Source: Dryas octopetala
Lineage: Eukaryota > Streptophyta > Magnoliopsida > Rosales > Rosaceae
Assembly (NCBI GenBank): GCA_963921425.1
Contig: OY992834.1
Location: 6,138,001 to 6,202,000 of the forward strand
DNA: 64,000 nucleotides
Direction of reading: 5' to 3'
Part shown: positions 12,730 through 25,018 of the stretch, one piece after another
Position numbering within the stretch: position 1 is the first letter of the stretch
Layout: every line of letters begins with the position of its first letter
Notes under the pieces: model-generated
The model's input: the letters and a program-made list of their open reading frames with translations, nothing else
Told to the model about the DNA's origin: nothing
Database searches by the model: none
Position numbers and translations under genes: made by a program

Positions 12730-14936
12730 CATCTTCTTATTTTTTTTCGGGGTAAATGGGACAAGTCCTTTTCCAATGACCCTATCCAATATCATGTAAG
12801 GTGCATAATATTCAACTACTCCCAAAATCGGCAGCTGATATTACTCCAATACAAGTACCAGTACCAAACACAGCAGGTTGTCATTCTCCTTTAGGACTTA
12901 AATTGAACTGAAATGGAAAATCAATTTCAGAAATTGCCATAACAGCCACCATTCATACTTCTATTTCTGCTCAGCTTTACTGAAAAAAGAAAAAGGAAAA
13001 ACTATTCAGCACCATAGGCTCATTGACCACCCCTGTCCAACTCTGTCACAGTGATTTAATACCAATTGAAGGGTACCAGATACATCCCTAAATTATGCCA
13101 CAGTTCGTTCATTTCCTATTTGGTTATCCATCAAGATATGCCCAACTCTCCAGAGTCATCAAGTACAAAATCAGTGAGGCAACAGATCTCTCATTACTTC
13201 TCAACTTGACCTCTTATTCATTCCTCTTCAATTTAGAAGTTATGGTTATGGCTATGGACTATAATTAATTAATTATGGATCAAAATCTGTTATTATTATG
13301 ATTATATTAGGGGGCAGAGAGGGGCAGTTATGACAATTTACATGTGACAGGATCCAACTTCAACCCTGTTGCTGATCTAATGAGGAAACTACCACAAACA
13401 CATAAGAACCAGTTCTACCTCAGAATCTCCACCACCCCTACCAAAAAGTCAAAAAACAAGGTTTCAGTATCTCCTGCAGCAATGCACCTGTTCAGTTACT
13501 CCCCAACACATTCACCTGTACAACCCACTCTACAATAGATCCAACAAGTTCACAGTATGACTCAAAAGCAACCAATTTTTTCACTTTGGCAAACTTCATT
13601 GTAGTGCATGGCATTCAAATCAGCAAATGCCAGGGAATAAGTGTCTTCATCAGTGTAACCAACTATATAACCCCATCCTATTCCCAATTTGTAGCTGATT
13701 CCAGACGTGATATTCATCAATTATAATGTAAAACCAGTAATGCAGCAGGCATTTAACTCTGCAGAAGAAATTGCAGAAAGACTTTGCATACGCATTGAGT
13801 GACGACTCCAGCAAGTTCATAAACAATATATACCATTAATCTCTTTTTTTATTTTTTTATTTCCTAATATAACTAGAGCATGTCAGTGACCCATTCAAGA
13901 AAACAAAGAACACATCAGAAAATATACTCCAACACAGCATTATTCAGCCATGAACTTCTTTAAGACTCCATAAACAGTAAATGAGAAATACCAAGAGCTA
14001 AACCACTAAAGGGCCAACAGCAGATCCAGAACTTGCTGTCTTAACCCATATTGCGATTGTCATACATCAGAAACAAACTTCTTCTCCTTCACATCACTCT
14101 CCAATATTCAGGCCTTCTGCGTACTATTAGAATTTACCTCCCAACAACAAGATGCTCAAGCTATATTCAAACCACATACAAGCTTCAAACTTGTTTTCCG
14201 ATCAATGCAGATCACATAAAAAGGAATAATGAAGGTTTTCAGCACAAGGGAACAAGCTGCATCAACAGGCTTCTCATCTTAGGTCACACAGATAAGTATA
14301 CCTGGGCAAGAAATTGAAGGAATAACAGTCCAAGCAACAGGAAGATGGATGTGAAGAACCAGACAAGTAACAGGCAAGTAACAACATAGTTATTACTGGA
14401 GCTTTATGACCTATATACTAGTGAAAAGTGATGACAGTTACTTGCAGGATACCTGCCCTGGCCGACCAAACATCAAAACCAATGGCAGAAACAACCTCAG
14501 AAACATAGGGAGAATCTCCAAGGAAGCATTTAAATAACTAACTCCATGAGAATAACCTTAAGAGATGTGATAAGAACCAAGACCTTTGACAGTACAAAAC
14601 TTGCTAATGAAACTCAGGCACTATATATAAAGCCCATAATTATTGAAATATGTGCCACGCGAAGCGTAACCACCATAATACCAGATGCAAGCTATTTACA
14701 TGGCAGACAATTAAGCAAGGTTGTACTGCATCCAGTCCTGAACCACAGAATTGAAAAACCAAGCTCGGAACTGGAAAAGGCCCTCAAAAGATTATATGCA
14801 AACAGAATGACATCTTGATTTGTGATTTGAACCACTAGAACGTCCAGACTAGCCTGTGAAATGGCTAATTCTCTTTGCTGGTCCACCTTCTGCATGAGCA
14901 ACAGATCCTGAATCCAAGGTCATGGCAGAAGCAAAA
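12730..14936. other. Intergenic DNA and 3' UTR of the downstream minus-strand gene
   Basis: The part near 14937 (down to perhaps 14300) should be the 3' untranslated region of the minus-strand gene ending at 14937. The remainder has balanced composition and a few 60 to 90-codon open frames that match nothing I know. A non-coding transcript cannot be excluded, but nothing supports one. Confidence 0.4.
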
Positions 14937-17900
14937 TTAAAATCTTTTTCTCTTCCCCCGTGAGTTATCATCAAACCCACCATCATGCCAGGCCTGCCCA
15001 CCATGCCTGTAATTGGCTTCCTGGTCCTCAATGTTTCTCATTCTTCTAGGTGCATTTCCTGGCCGGTTCTTAATCCTACTGTCAAAGTCCCTTTCCCTCA
15101 CATTGCCTCTTTCTTGAAACTCAGTACCATCATCTGGGCAGAACCTAAAAGCCCTAGGGCCATCCTCTGTGTTAAGATGGAATGTCTCACCATCAGCACC
15201 ATTATAAGGAGGCCTAAATGAACGGACAAGTCCACGTCTCTCACCAAACCTTCTTCTCTCATCACCATTTCCCTCACCACCAAGTTCATGCAATCGACCA
15301 GAATGCATAGGCCCCCCAAAGTAACCATCATTGTCTGGCCTTTCTCGAGGATCTATGACATCAAATCTCCTGTTTCTGAGTAAAATCCGGCCAGATGGAC
15401 TCCTATTAGGAATGACAGCCCTTGGATGACCATGGTCCCTGCCAGAATCCATATCCCTCAAATCATTCGACGGATTCCTTCTAACCACCATCTCTCCTGG
15501 AAAACACGGGCCATCGGGAGATCTAAACCTCTCCATCCTGTAAGTTTGTGGAGATCTTCGATGGGTCAATTCTCCAGGCCCACCAAACCCATCCGGAGAT
15601 CTTCTTCTAGGGGAAGACCATGGCCCAGGAGAACGAGTTCTGGATGTTATAGGTGATTTTGAACGAACTCGAGGAATACCTCTTCTCTGCACAAAAGAAA
15701 AGGTCCTATTTCCTCGTCCAAATTGACCATCTACTCCCTCATATGAAGGTTGGGTACGCATGAACATGGGATCTACAGTATCATCAGGAAAACCACCCCT
15801 CATAAACTTCTCATTACGCCTCATTCCAACCATATCTGAAGTATCTTCACCAATGCATCTATTTGGGCTAATATTTCTTGGATTTCTGCGAGGCATGTGA
15901 ATGGCATGTGCCCCAACAGGAGACCGCCTCCTTGAGGGTATACGGTGGTTAATTGGTCCATCATTTGAAAGCTTCCTCCCTCCACGACCTGTACCAACAA
16001 ATGCACCATCGGAAGCCATATTATAAGTATTATATTCAAGGTGATCAGAATCATCAGGTGCAAATTTATGTCTGGGGACACGATAGTTCGTTTGATTATT
16101 ATAAAGCTCCGAAGAAAAGTTACGATCAGAACACCAATCACCACGATTAGTCATCCTCCCTCTACCACGTCTAAAATTCAATCTAGGATTTCTCAGTGAT
16201 TGATCTTGGTATCGCTCCCTTGAAAACCTGTGGGTACCGTCTACATATGGTTCACCTCTGGAAAAAGTGACAAAGGCAGAAGAGTTAGATTACAATACAA
16301 CTATTAACCCTCAAACAAAACAAGAGATGAAGTATAAATGAAGGAAAAATAATCACCTCCCTCGAGGATATATTTTATCGTCCTCTAATGTTACATCAGG
16401 TAATGTTTCTCTGCCAACTCCTGATGGCAATGGCCTGCCTGAAATTGATCTTGATTTACAAGGAGAAACATTTGAACACCGGGGCAAATTAATGATCCGG
16501 CTACGCTGTCCTCCATTACTGGTATCCTTAGATCCATTATCACCACTACCAGATGTTATGGACAAAGTTGAATCACTCATTGGAGCCAGGTCAGTTATAT
16601 TAACATTCAGCTCTGTACCCTGAGCAGTAGCCACCACAGTCCCTTGGCTTCCAATAGTGACTTGGTCAGAGCATAACTCTGCATCCTGAAACTTCTGGGC
16701 GTCATTCTTCCCTGATTGATCATCAAGAGGTTGTGTTGTCACAGCCTTGATGGACCCTTTCATGTCAGCTCCGCTGGTTAGCTTTTCAACAGCCAGTGGT
16801 TCTTCCAAAAACACATCTTTATCAGAGCCCACATCAGATTTATCATTAAGAACTACATCAGAAGATTCTTTATGATCATTGTTACTTGTTTCAGCAAGAT
16901 TGTCTGTTTTGTTGTCTTTTGCCTCTATACAGAATGAAGTAAGATGAACATTGTTAAGAGTTCCCATGAACTCCGCCTTTTTATGATCGAAATCATTGTG
17001 ATCAACATGTTCCACTTCTCTTGACTCACATAAGGGTTCCTCTACTGCAGTACACTCAAGTGAATCTCGGACCTCACCATCTTCATAATCGTCATCTTTA
17101 CCATCTTGTTCTGTATCAATAGCTGAGTCTAAAGCATGATTACCATCTGATTCATAATCAGAATCATAAGAATCTTCCAGCATATCCGCAGATATATTAA
17201 TCTTTTCCTCATCACTTGCAGAACCCTCACCACTTCTACGTGAATCAAGGGGTTGATCATTCATGAGTTTCAATTTACAACTCTCACCATCAACCTTGTC
17301 TTCTTCAGTTCTCATACTGTTTACCTTACTATCAAGACCCAGAGATATAGCACCCTGCTCATTGTTTTGACATGCTTCCTGAGGCACCTTTGCATTAAAG
17401 TTACCCAAATGGTTTGTCACATCCCCACTCATAGTCAGCTCTGTTGAACAAGAAGGCTTCCCAGTCAACTCTGTTAAACATGAAGGCTTTCCAGCAAGGG
17501 AAGACATCTCTGCAGTTATAGGCAATGTCATGTCATGAGAACGATTATCTAGACCTTGTATCACATGCTTATCCAGTTGGACTGATGTCTCTTCAATTGA
17601 CTTGATTGTTTCTTGATTATCCTCAATAGTTGGTTCAGATTTTATGGATCTAGTATCAACTAATGTTTGGGTGCTCATATTTGAAGACTTAACAACTCCA
17701 AGAATGCACTGCTCAACTACATCACGCTTCCCTGTTCTACTACTATCTAATAATCCCATATTATTGGATTTTGCTATGTTAACATCCAATTTGACGCTCT
17801 CATCAAATGGTTCTGGTTTTACAGTTCTACGATTACCCATGTTCAGATTGCTAGTTGGCCCAGCCAATCTTGGCAAGTTTGTAGCAGAAATAACCCTGTC

Positions 17901-19076
17901 CAAATCTGATTTAACAGATGAACTAGAAGGTTCTTGACATGGGTTTGACTGTGAACAAGATGAACTAAGGCGTAAAAGAAGAGAGTCACCGGGTGTGGAT
18001 GATAGATTGACATTAGTTCTGTTCTGAATTTCAACATTGGTCTGTTTTTCTGAACTAACACCAGATTCAACCCTCCCCGTTGGGAAAATCAACAGCTTTG
18101 CATCATGTGTCCCACCAGTTGTGTTCATCCCGTCAACAGATACAGAAGCATCACTAACAGAATCTACCCAGGCATCCATTGGTGTATTCAAATCCCAGTT
18201 TGCACGACATGCACGCATTTGAGCACCATGGAAATTCAAATCTTTATCAGTACTCTTGGATTGGCTGCTGTTTTTCTCTTTACTTAAAGACAAATTCAGT
18301 GAAAGAGGCTCTAGGTTGTCCTGATTTGGGTGACTTCCATCACCATCACTGTTTTGGCCTGTCAAAGCTGGAACAAGAAGTTCTTTTAAACCTAATGATA
18401 GCTCAGTACTCTCAGCAACAGCAGGCATTTCTTCTTTACACTTCATTGCTACTTTATGTTTGCTATGCATAATCTCCTTCCCTAAATTAGATGCAAGAGC
18501 TTTAGTTGGTGCTAAATTCAACTCACATTTCCCTAAAGTCACCTGAGGTGCAGGATTATCAGCCAACACAAGCTTCCCTTTCCTCTGCATGTCATCCAAA
18601 GAACCCGATTCAACTGTGAGGCTAGGTTCCTCAAGTTTGACTTTAAAGAAATTATCACTGCCTTGGACCGCCGCATTAACATTTGTAACATCGGAACTTC
18701 CTCTTCTATTGTCAGATACAGGATTTTTGGTTGCATCAGAAAATCCAGAACTGGTTGTAATACTAGCATATGAAACAGTTGACCCCTGAGATGGGCTAGA
18801 TTGTTCCTTCTGTACAGAACCATTTTTTTCTGGACACAAAGATGGGTCTTCAGGTGGAGGTGAAGGCGGCCTCACTAATGGAAACCTCCTTTTCTTAATA
18901 GGAACACCTGCAATATAATCACTAGACTTCCGGATAACGGGTTTAAGCCCAGTCTGCCAATAGAAGATTTACTTAATCAATATTCAAAAAAACAATAAAT
19001 TTGAATTATTCTCTAATCTCAGCTAGCAGTAATTCAGAAATGAGATAAACACCTCTTCATTCCCTGACACTGGCAT
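14937..19076 (-). CDS. Uncharacterised large disordered Arg-rich plant protein
   Basis: Three coding exons (19076-19053, 18953-16357, 16257-14937) give 1,313 residues. I recognise it as a conserved plant protein of unknown function and do not assign one. Visible parts: N-terminus [20 protein letters not shown] followed by [20 protein letters not shown], a likely nuclear localisation signal; LSLNLSLSK near residue 230; a short motif [18 protein letters not shown] near residue 260; a long Ser/Glu/Asp-rich part ending in an acidic block with YEDGEVRDS (residues about 600-650); and a C-terminal 440 residues rich in Arg, Gly, Ser and Pro, with RS/SP repeats and the terminal basic cluster GKRKRF. 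This composition suggests a nuclear protein linked to RNA processing or chromatin, an inference only. The LSLNLSL stretch resembles an EAR-like LxLxL motif. Leader exons lie at 19289-19077 and upstream of a donor at 20116. Confidence 0.85.
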
Positions 19077-20250
19077 GGCTCCAAGATTTCGCAAGCTTAT
19101 TATTACGCTTCAAATAAAAGGCAATAGCAAATAGCAAGGCCTCGATATGATTCTGAAGTCACTTTCAAGACCTGCACTACGATATGTGCAGCTACAGATC
19201 TATTTTCTACAAACCAAATTCAGTTAACTAAGATGATCATGCAGTTTCCCAGCATCTTCTAGCTATCACAACCGACCAGTATAAAGCACCTGCAAACCAA
19301 AAAAATAAATAGAGCTACACCTTAGCAAGAGAACCCATTTAATGAATTCCAAATAATACCACAAATTATATGTCAACGACATAAACTAACAGGAAATTAT
19401 GATATATGAACTTCAAATGAACAATTTACTCATATCAGAAGACAAGTCAAGAAATCATACTGGCTGATCGGTTAATCGAATCAATTTTACAAAAAACGAG
19501 TTTTTTATTTTATTTTATTCTATGTTTTGCATGACTAAGTCCAAGATTAAAAAACCCAGAAGCAATTATGCAAGATGAACACACACAATAAATTGTAATA
19601 TATTCAAATCAATTTGCCAACTCTAAGATATTTTTAAGAGTAATTGATAACTAAACAACAAACAGGAGCAATTAAACACCAAATCGACCCCACGAAACAC
19701 ATAAACGCAGACCGTTTCTCTTGTAATAAATGAACCCAAAAATAAAAAAACCATTTCCAGGTGAGTTTGAAACGCTATTAGCCAAAAGAACGAAGCTTTG
19801 CAATCCAATATAAAGCAGAGTTTTCTGCTTCCTAAATAAACGTTTTCACGATCCTCAAACATTTAAAAGCCCGATGGACCCGATCGCGATGGAACGAGTC
19901 AGATCTACTCGTTTTGACGGAAACAAAAGCAAATATGTATGCGAAATTGAAAACAGTCCAGAAGCTTCCGGGAAATACCTGAAACCAAAACCAACACGCG
20001 CGCGCGTTGACGAAAATCGGAACAACAAAATCAGAACCGAAGAACACAAAGATCGCAGAAGAAAAAAAAAAAGAAGAATAAGAAGAAGAAGAAGAAGAAG
20101 GAGAGAAGCAACTACCTGCTATGAGAGAGAGAGAGAAGGAGTTTGGTCAAGCTCTGCAACTTCTAAGAAATTTCAGGAGGTGGTTGATTGAGAAAGAAAA
20201 CAAGGAAAGAAAGAAAGAAAAAGAGAGAGAGAATCTAATGAAAGGAGGTG
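19077..20250 (-). other. 5' untranslated exons and leader intron of the large uncharacterised gene
   Basis: A donor (AGCAG before GTAGTTGC, exon end 20116) and an acceptor (TTTGCAG, exon start 19289) define a leader intron of about 0.83 kb. The second leader exon runs into the ATG at 19076. The first exon is CT-rich on the transcript, with GA runs on the plus strand at 20050-20240, typical of plant leaders. The transcription start is probably near 20200-20250. Confidence 0.55.
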
Positions 20251-21694
20251 TTGGCACTGTTGGCTAAATTGTCAGCCTAGGGTTTGCAGATGTGTTGTGT
20301 TGTGTGGCCTTCTATAATTGCGATCTTACTATCTATATATTCATTTATTTTCATGGACTATTTGTCGAGGGAGTTCGACCTCACTCTTTTCAAGTCTCAA
20401 CTACTCTTCCAATCTTTACTCTGACGTGTTCCGCAATTGCCGCCCTTCTCTTATCTTCTTTTCTTTGGCCTTACCTCCAAGGAACGTCAGTTAAAGTACT
20501 TTTTTTTTTTTGGGCAAATTCATTTATCTACCGTGGTAAATATTCATTTTTTTCCCTTCTACTTTTTGTTAGAAATATTTCATAAAAAAAAATTGTAAGA
20601 AAAGAAAAGGGAAAAGCAATAGAGAAAAAAATCTTATTTATTACCAAAAATAAATAAATCATCATGGTCCATTCATTAAGGTAAATTTTCAATTTGGACA
20701 ATTAATTATCAAGCCATACATTTTAGATAAATTCGAATATTTTAACTCATCCAAGAATTCAAGCCTAAAACACCTGAGTTTACAATTTATTAAGTGATAC
20801 AATATTCGTAAGAACACGTTAATATAGCATTTCTCAACCAAATTTGAAGGAAAATGACACCCACAACAAACAAACCCAAACAAGTCATGATCACTTTTGG
20901 CCACGCGGAAATTATTTAAAGTTAAACATTTTATTCTTATTTTTATTTTAATTAAAATACATATTTTTGTCAATATTGCTAATATTCAACTCAAAAGGAC
21001 AAGCTCCGTTTAAAACAAAGATCAAATTGACTGAAAATGTTTAAAGATCCAAATTTTGCACCGATTTTATTTTAAAACTAGAAGCCATTACACTTCAATT
21101 ATTTCTTGGGAAAATCACATGCCAACCTGAGTGTTGCAATCAATCAGCTGTCACTTGCAATTTGCAACCATACCCATCAAAAGAATAAAATAAAAGTCTC
21201 AACAAATAAAGAATTAAGTTCAATTAAAAAAGCAAAATAAAGAATAGAAAATGAAATAACGCCAAAGAAGAATGGGTCTACTTTCAAGCCAACTAGAAAG
21301 TAAACCATCCTCCAAGTAAGATTGCGGGCTAATAGCATAAGGCCCAAGCACAACAAATTAATCCAAAAGCTAGCCTTGCACATTTTACATCCTCAACACA
21401 ACCACATCATGCCACACAGCCAAACCAAAAGTGCAAACAGAACAATTTTGGATCAAACACCACCGTTCATTTCATTCCCAGTCCAAAATTCTACATTACC
21501 CAAAACACAGATGTTCATACCATTAATCACTTTACAAAGCACATAACAAGAAGAACCCTAACAATTTTTTTGTTGGTAGATAGAACCTAACAAGTTTTTT
21601 AACTCCTAAACAAAGTAAAACCACCTAATATTATCCACTAAACCAATCCACAACTCATTTTCTTGATAGCAAGACTTCAATGGTCACAGAAACC
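20250..21694. other. Intergenic DNA and H4 3' UTR
   Basis: Promoter-side DNA of the large gene (about 20250-20500), then AT-rich DNA without a supported gene. The part just below 21695 should be the histone H4 3' UTR, since it follows the stop codon on the minus strand. No hairpin of the animal histone type is evident, as expected because plant histone mRNAs are polyadenylated. Confidence 0.45.
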
Positions 21695-22012
<318 letters not shown>

Positions 22013-22026
22013 TCAAGCTGATATTT

Positions 22027-22527
22027 CTGAAGAAAAGGAAAAAATTAAGCTCGTTAGGGATGAACGAAACCCTAAATTCACAATTAGAAAACACCTAAAA
22101 TTCGAGAATTAGTGAAAATGAAAATGGGGGGTCTGAAAAGATTTTAGAGTTCGGAAGTTCAAAATTTCAACAGAAAACTAGAGATATCGCTGATTTTAAG
22201 TTTTTGTTTTCGTACCCAAATTTTCTCGGCAACCAAACGAAAATTACAGACTCGAACAGGGAAAAACATTACGGGTGAGACAAGCACAGTTAATGAACAG
22301 CATAGTGACCAAGAATCAAATTATAAACCACATCCCCAAAATCAAAGTTGAATTTGATAAAACAGTACAATGCCCAATAAGATATTCAATCCGAAACCCT
22401 AAATTACATTTCAATGATTACATCACAGCTAAAACAATCCAAATATCTTTAAAATTCAAAAATAATAAACAAAAAAAAAAAGCTTAGAACGAATCTTGAA
22501 GACAATGATAGCGAGAAGAGGACGAAC
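22027..22527 (-). other. Leader (5'-UTR) intron of histone H4
   Basis: A donor CAG/GTTCGTCC with the exon ending at 22528, and an acceptor TTCTTCAG with the exon resuming at 22026, 20 nt before the ATG. Both sites match the plant consensus and the interval is AT-rich. Removing it leaves a short leader with no upstream ATG in the final exon. Confidence 0.7.
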
Positions 22528-22589
22528 CTGAATCGCAAACTCTTCAGCGACCTTGAGACTCTAACCAAAAGCGACGCAGAGAGAGATTG

Positions 22590-22680
22590 GTTGCAAGGAA
22601 AGGATCTGCAGCCAGTACTTATAGCAATACCTGTCGAATGCTACTCAGGGTCAGGGCTCGATCCGTGGCGCAGATTATCT
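22590..22680 (-). promoter_or_regulatory. Histone H4 core promoter: TATA box and octamer-like element
   Basis: On the minus strand TATAAGTA lies at 22623-22616. About 36 bp upstream is CCACGGATCG (22668-22659), one mismatch from the plant histone octamer CGCGGATC, which drives S-phase expression. The spacing is right for transcription starting near 22590. The assignment rests on motif match and position only. Confidence 0.6.
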
Positions 22681-22689
22681 TGATTCATT

Positions 22690-23549
22690 TAACGGACGGC
22701 TGAGATTGTGTGTTTTCGCTCACTGGGATCGGTGAGGTGGCATCGGAATCGAGCGGGACTTTTTGATATTAGTTTTGGTAACGATTTTTTTTTGCGCTTT
22801 TTCTCTTTGGATATCTTGTTTTGCCGCTTTGCCCAAACTTCCGCGGCACCGCTTTTTCTTCAAATTTCATACAATTTATTAATTTACTTAATACTTAATT
22901 TTTTAATGACCATTAATAAAAATAACAATGGTCTACATGTATAAAGGTGAAATCAGTTTGGTAACCGAACCAATATTGCGCAACCAACAACCGTGCTGAC
23001 ACCGGCGGAAGGGGGAGAAACGCAATTGCTATCGCCTCCAACACCTTCGGTTACCGACGACTTTGGTATCGATGGTGGTCGGTCGACTTCTCAGTGGTGG
23101 TCGATCACCTTCTCTTTCCTTTCTCTTCTTTTCCGTCAACACTACCACAATCTCTTCTTCTCCGGCTCCTTCGCCTGCAACATCACCAGCAACACAGCAT
23201 CGGAGCTGGGCAGTTTTAAGGAAGGCAAAGGCGGCGACGACTTGCAGCTAAACAGAGGCGGCAGCGACAACGTTGCAGACTTGCAGCTGGGTGTTGTTGA
23301 ACTTGGCAGCCGGCGGGAAGCAGCAGAGAAGAAGAAGAAGAAAAATTTATGGTCGGTCGGTAGCAGTTTTTCAATGGTTTGGGATTTCCAAAACGCCACC
23401 GACAATCGTCGGTTCGGTAGAAAACCGCCGGTCATTAGATCGATTTCCTTCCGCTTTAGTTGTTTTGGTTGTGTTTCAGGCTATTTGTCGGTCGATGGCT
23501 ATTTTTCAAATGATTTTCCTTCTCCTATACATGTACACAAAAAGTATCT
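22690..23549. other. Intergenic block, partly GC-rich, probably repeat-derived
   Basis: From about 22940 to 23480 the DNA is GC-richer, with repeated GGTCGGTCG/ACCGGCGG-type words and open frames on both strands. The longest, 187 codons on plus from 22993 (first codon ATG), has a low-complexity translation that matches no family I know and ends at the MITE border. I read it as part of an old non-autonomous transposon or gene debris, not a gene. Confidence 0.4.
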
Positions 23550-23889
23550 TTTTTAAAAGGCTTATTCACGTCAATGTCCCTTGAAAGTAACTTCAATTTT
23601 CAATTTGTCCCCTAAAATTTCATTCCTCCCACTTTGCCCATCAAACTTTACAAAATATCATTTCCATTAAATCTATCTATGAGTCCGTCAAAAAAGCCTA
23701 CGCGGCGCTTATGTGGAAGGGACAATAAAGTGTCACGTCAGCTTATTTGACGGAGCTTATAATAGACTTAACATAATATAATATTTTGTAAAGATCGGGG
23801 GGTAAAGTGGGAGGAATGAAATTTTAAAGGGCAAATTGAAAATCGAAGTTACTTTCAGGGGGTATCGGCATGAATAAGCCTTTTAAAAA
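23550..23889. mobile_element. Foldback MITE, about 340 bp, almost wholly palindromic
   Basis: The outer sequence TTTTAAAAGGCTTATTCA on the left is matched by TGAATAAGCCTTTTAAAA on the right. The inverted similarity continues through about 160 bp on each side, for example TTTCATTCCTCCCACTTT (left) against AAAGTGGGAGGAATGAAA (right), almost to the centre near 23720. A single strand would fold into one long hairpin. There is no coding capacity. A target-site duplication cannot be read with confidence because both flanks are A/T runs. Confidence 0.85.
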
Positions 23890-25018
23890 TATGTATATGA
23901 TTTTTAAAAAAGCTAGAATAATGCATATCTCATATCATATATGTGGGAGCACAATTCAACCTAGCTAAACGAAATACGTTAATAACTTTTAATTAATGAA
24001 GAAGATTTTAAGGTCAATAGAAAATCAGTATAGTGTTGGCCAAAAAGTCATTGAGGATCAAGTTAGTTAGAGTGAATTCTAAGTAACGTATTTTTTTGGA
24101 CTAGAATCATGTACTTTTGGCTTTGTTTGTGACTTAGTTATGGCTAACTATGGTCGTGTGGCACATTCTTAGTTGCTTAGGAATTTGAATTCCTACTTCT
24201 ACATGAAGTTTGAATAACTTCCCTATTGTGTAAGGAAGTTGGCGATTGCTTAAACAACGTATATTTTCAAGGATGATTCCATTATGTTTCATGTATTCCC
24301 TTAATTCGGGCATGTTTGTGAATTGTGCCCATGCAAAATTTTGGTATTTTACTAAAGGAGACATGTTTTAGAAGGAACTTTACTAAACGATTAGTCCAAG
24401 ATAAAAAATGTTCGACATAACTCCCTTGTTAGGGTTTATTCATTTTCCTTGACCCTAGCGATCATCTTTGATTTATAAGAAAGACGCTTGAGAGATCACT
24501 TCCAAGTACGTCTTAATACATGTTTTTTTATTTTTTTTTCTAATATAGAGAGATGATTAGAATTTTGGATATCTCCCAATATTAGAGTGAAATATTAGTA
24601 AACTAACAAATAGTTTGTGTGCGTTTATTTTGTTGGAGGTGGAGGTGGAGGGGGAGAATACGGATTCCCACAAAAATATTAAATAATCCAATAATTATAA
24701 CAATTTCAAATAAATTAATACATAAAATAAAATTTTCAAATCAAAGTTTTACTTTATAGAAATTGTACCAAAAATCAATGTCAAATGAACTTAAAATTTT
24801 AAAATCGACTAATTATAGTTGTAAATCTTGATATGAAAACATAACGTTGTATGAAATCCACACAATCCATTGTTTCTTATCCATACAAACACAACTATTC
24901 AATATTCTCGTTCCGGAATATCCTAAACTGGAAAACCATTATCCCAGCAGCAGAATAATAACAGACGAAGCTTATCAGCGGTGCCTTCCCGCGCCAACAC
25001 TGTACAGAACTCAAAACG
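23890..25018. other. AT-rich intergenic DNA and promoter of the SET gene
   Basis: No gene is supported between the MITE and the SET-domain start. The last 150 bp become less AT-rich and should contain the leader and promoter of the SET gene, but no clear TATA box stands out. Confidence 0.45.

Noticed and set aside
15098..16144. Other frames within the Arg-rich exon of the large gene
   Set aside because: Shadows caused by the biased codon use of the Arg/Gly/Ser-rich region.
22993..23556. 187-codon open frame on plus, beginning MLTPAEGGETQ
   Set aside because: Low-complexity translation, overlapping open frames on both strands, no family match, and the frame ends at the MITE border. It looks like repeat debris.
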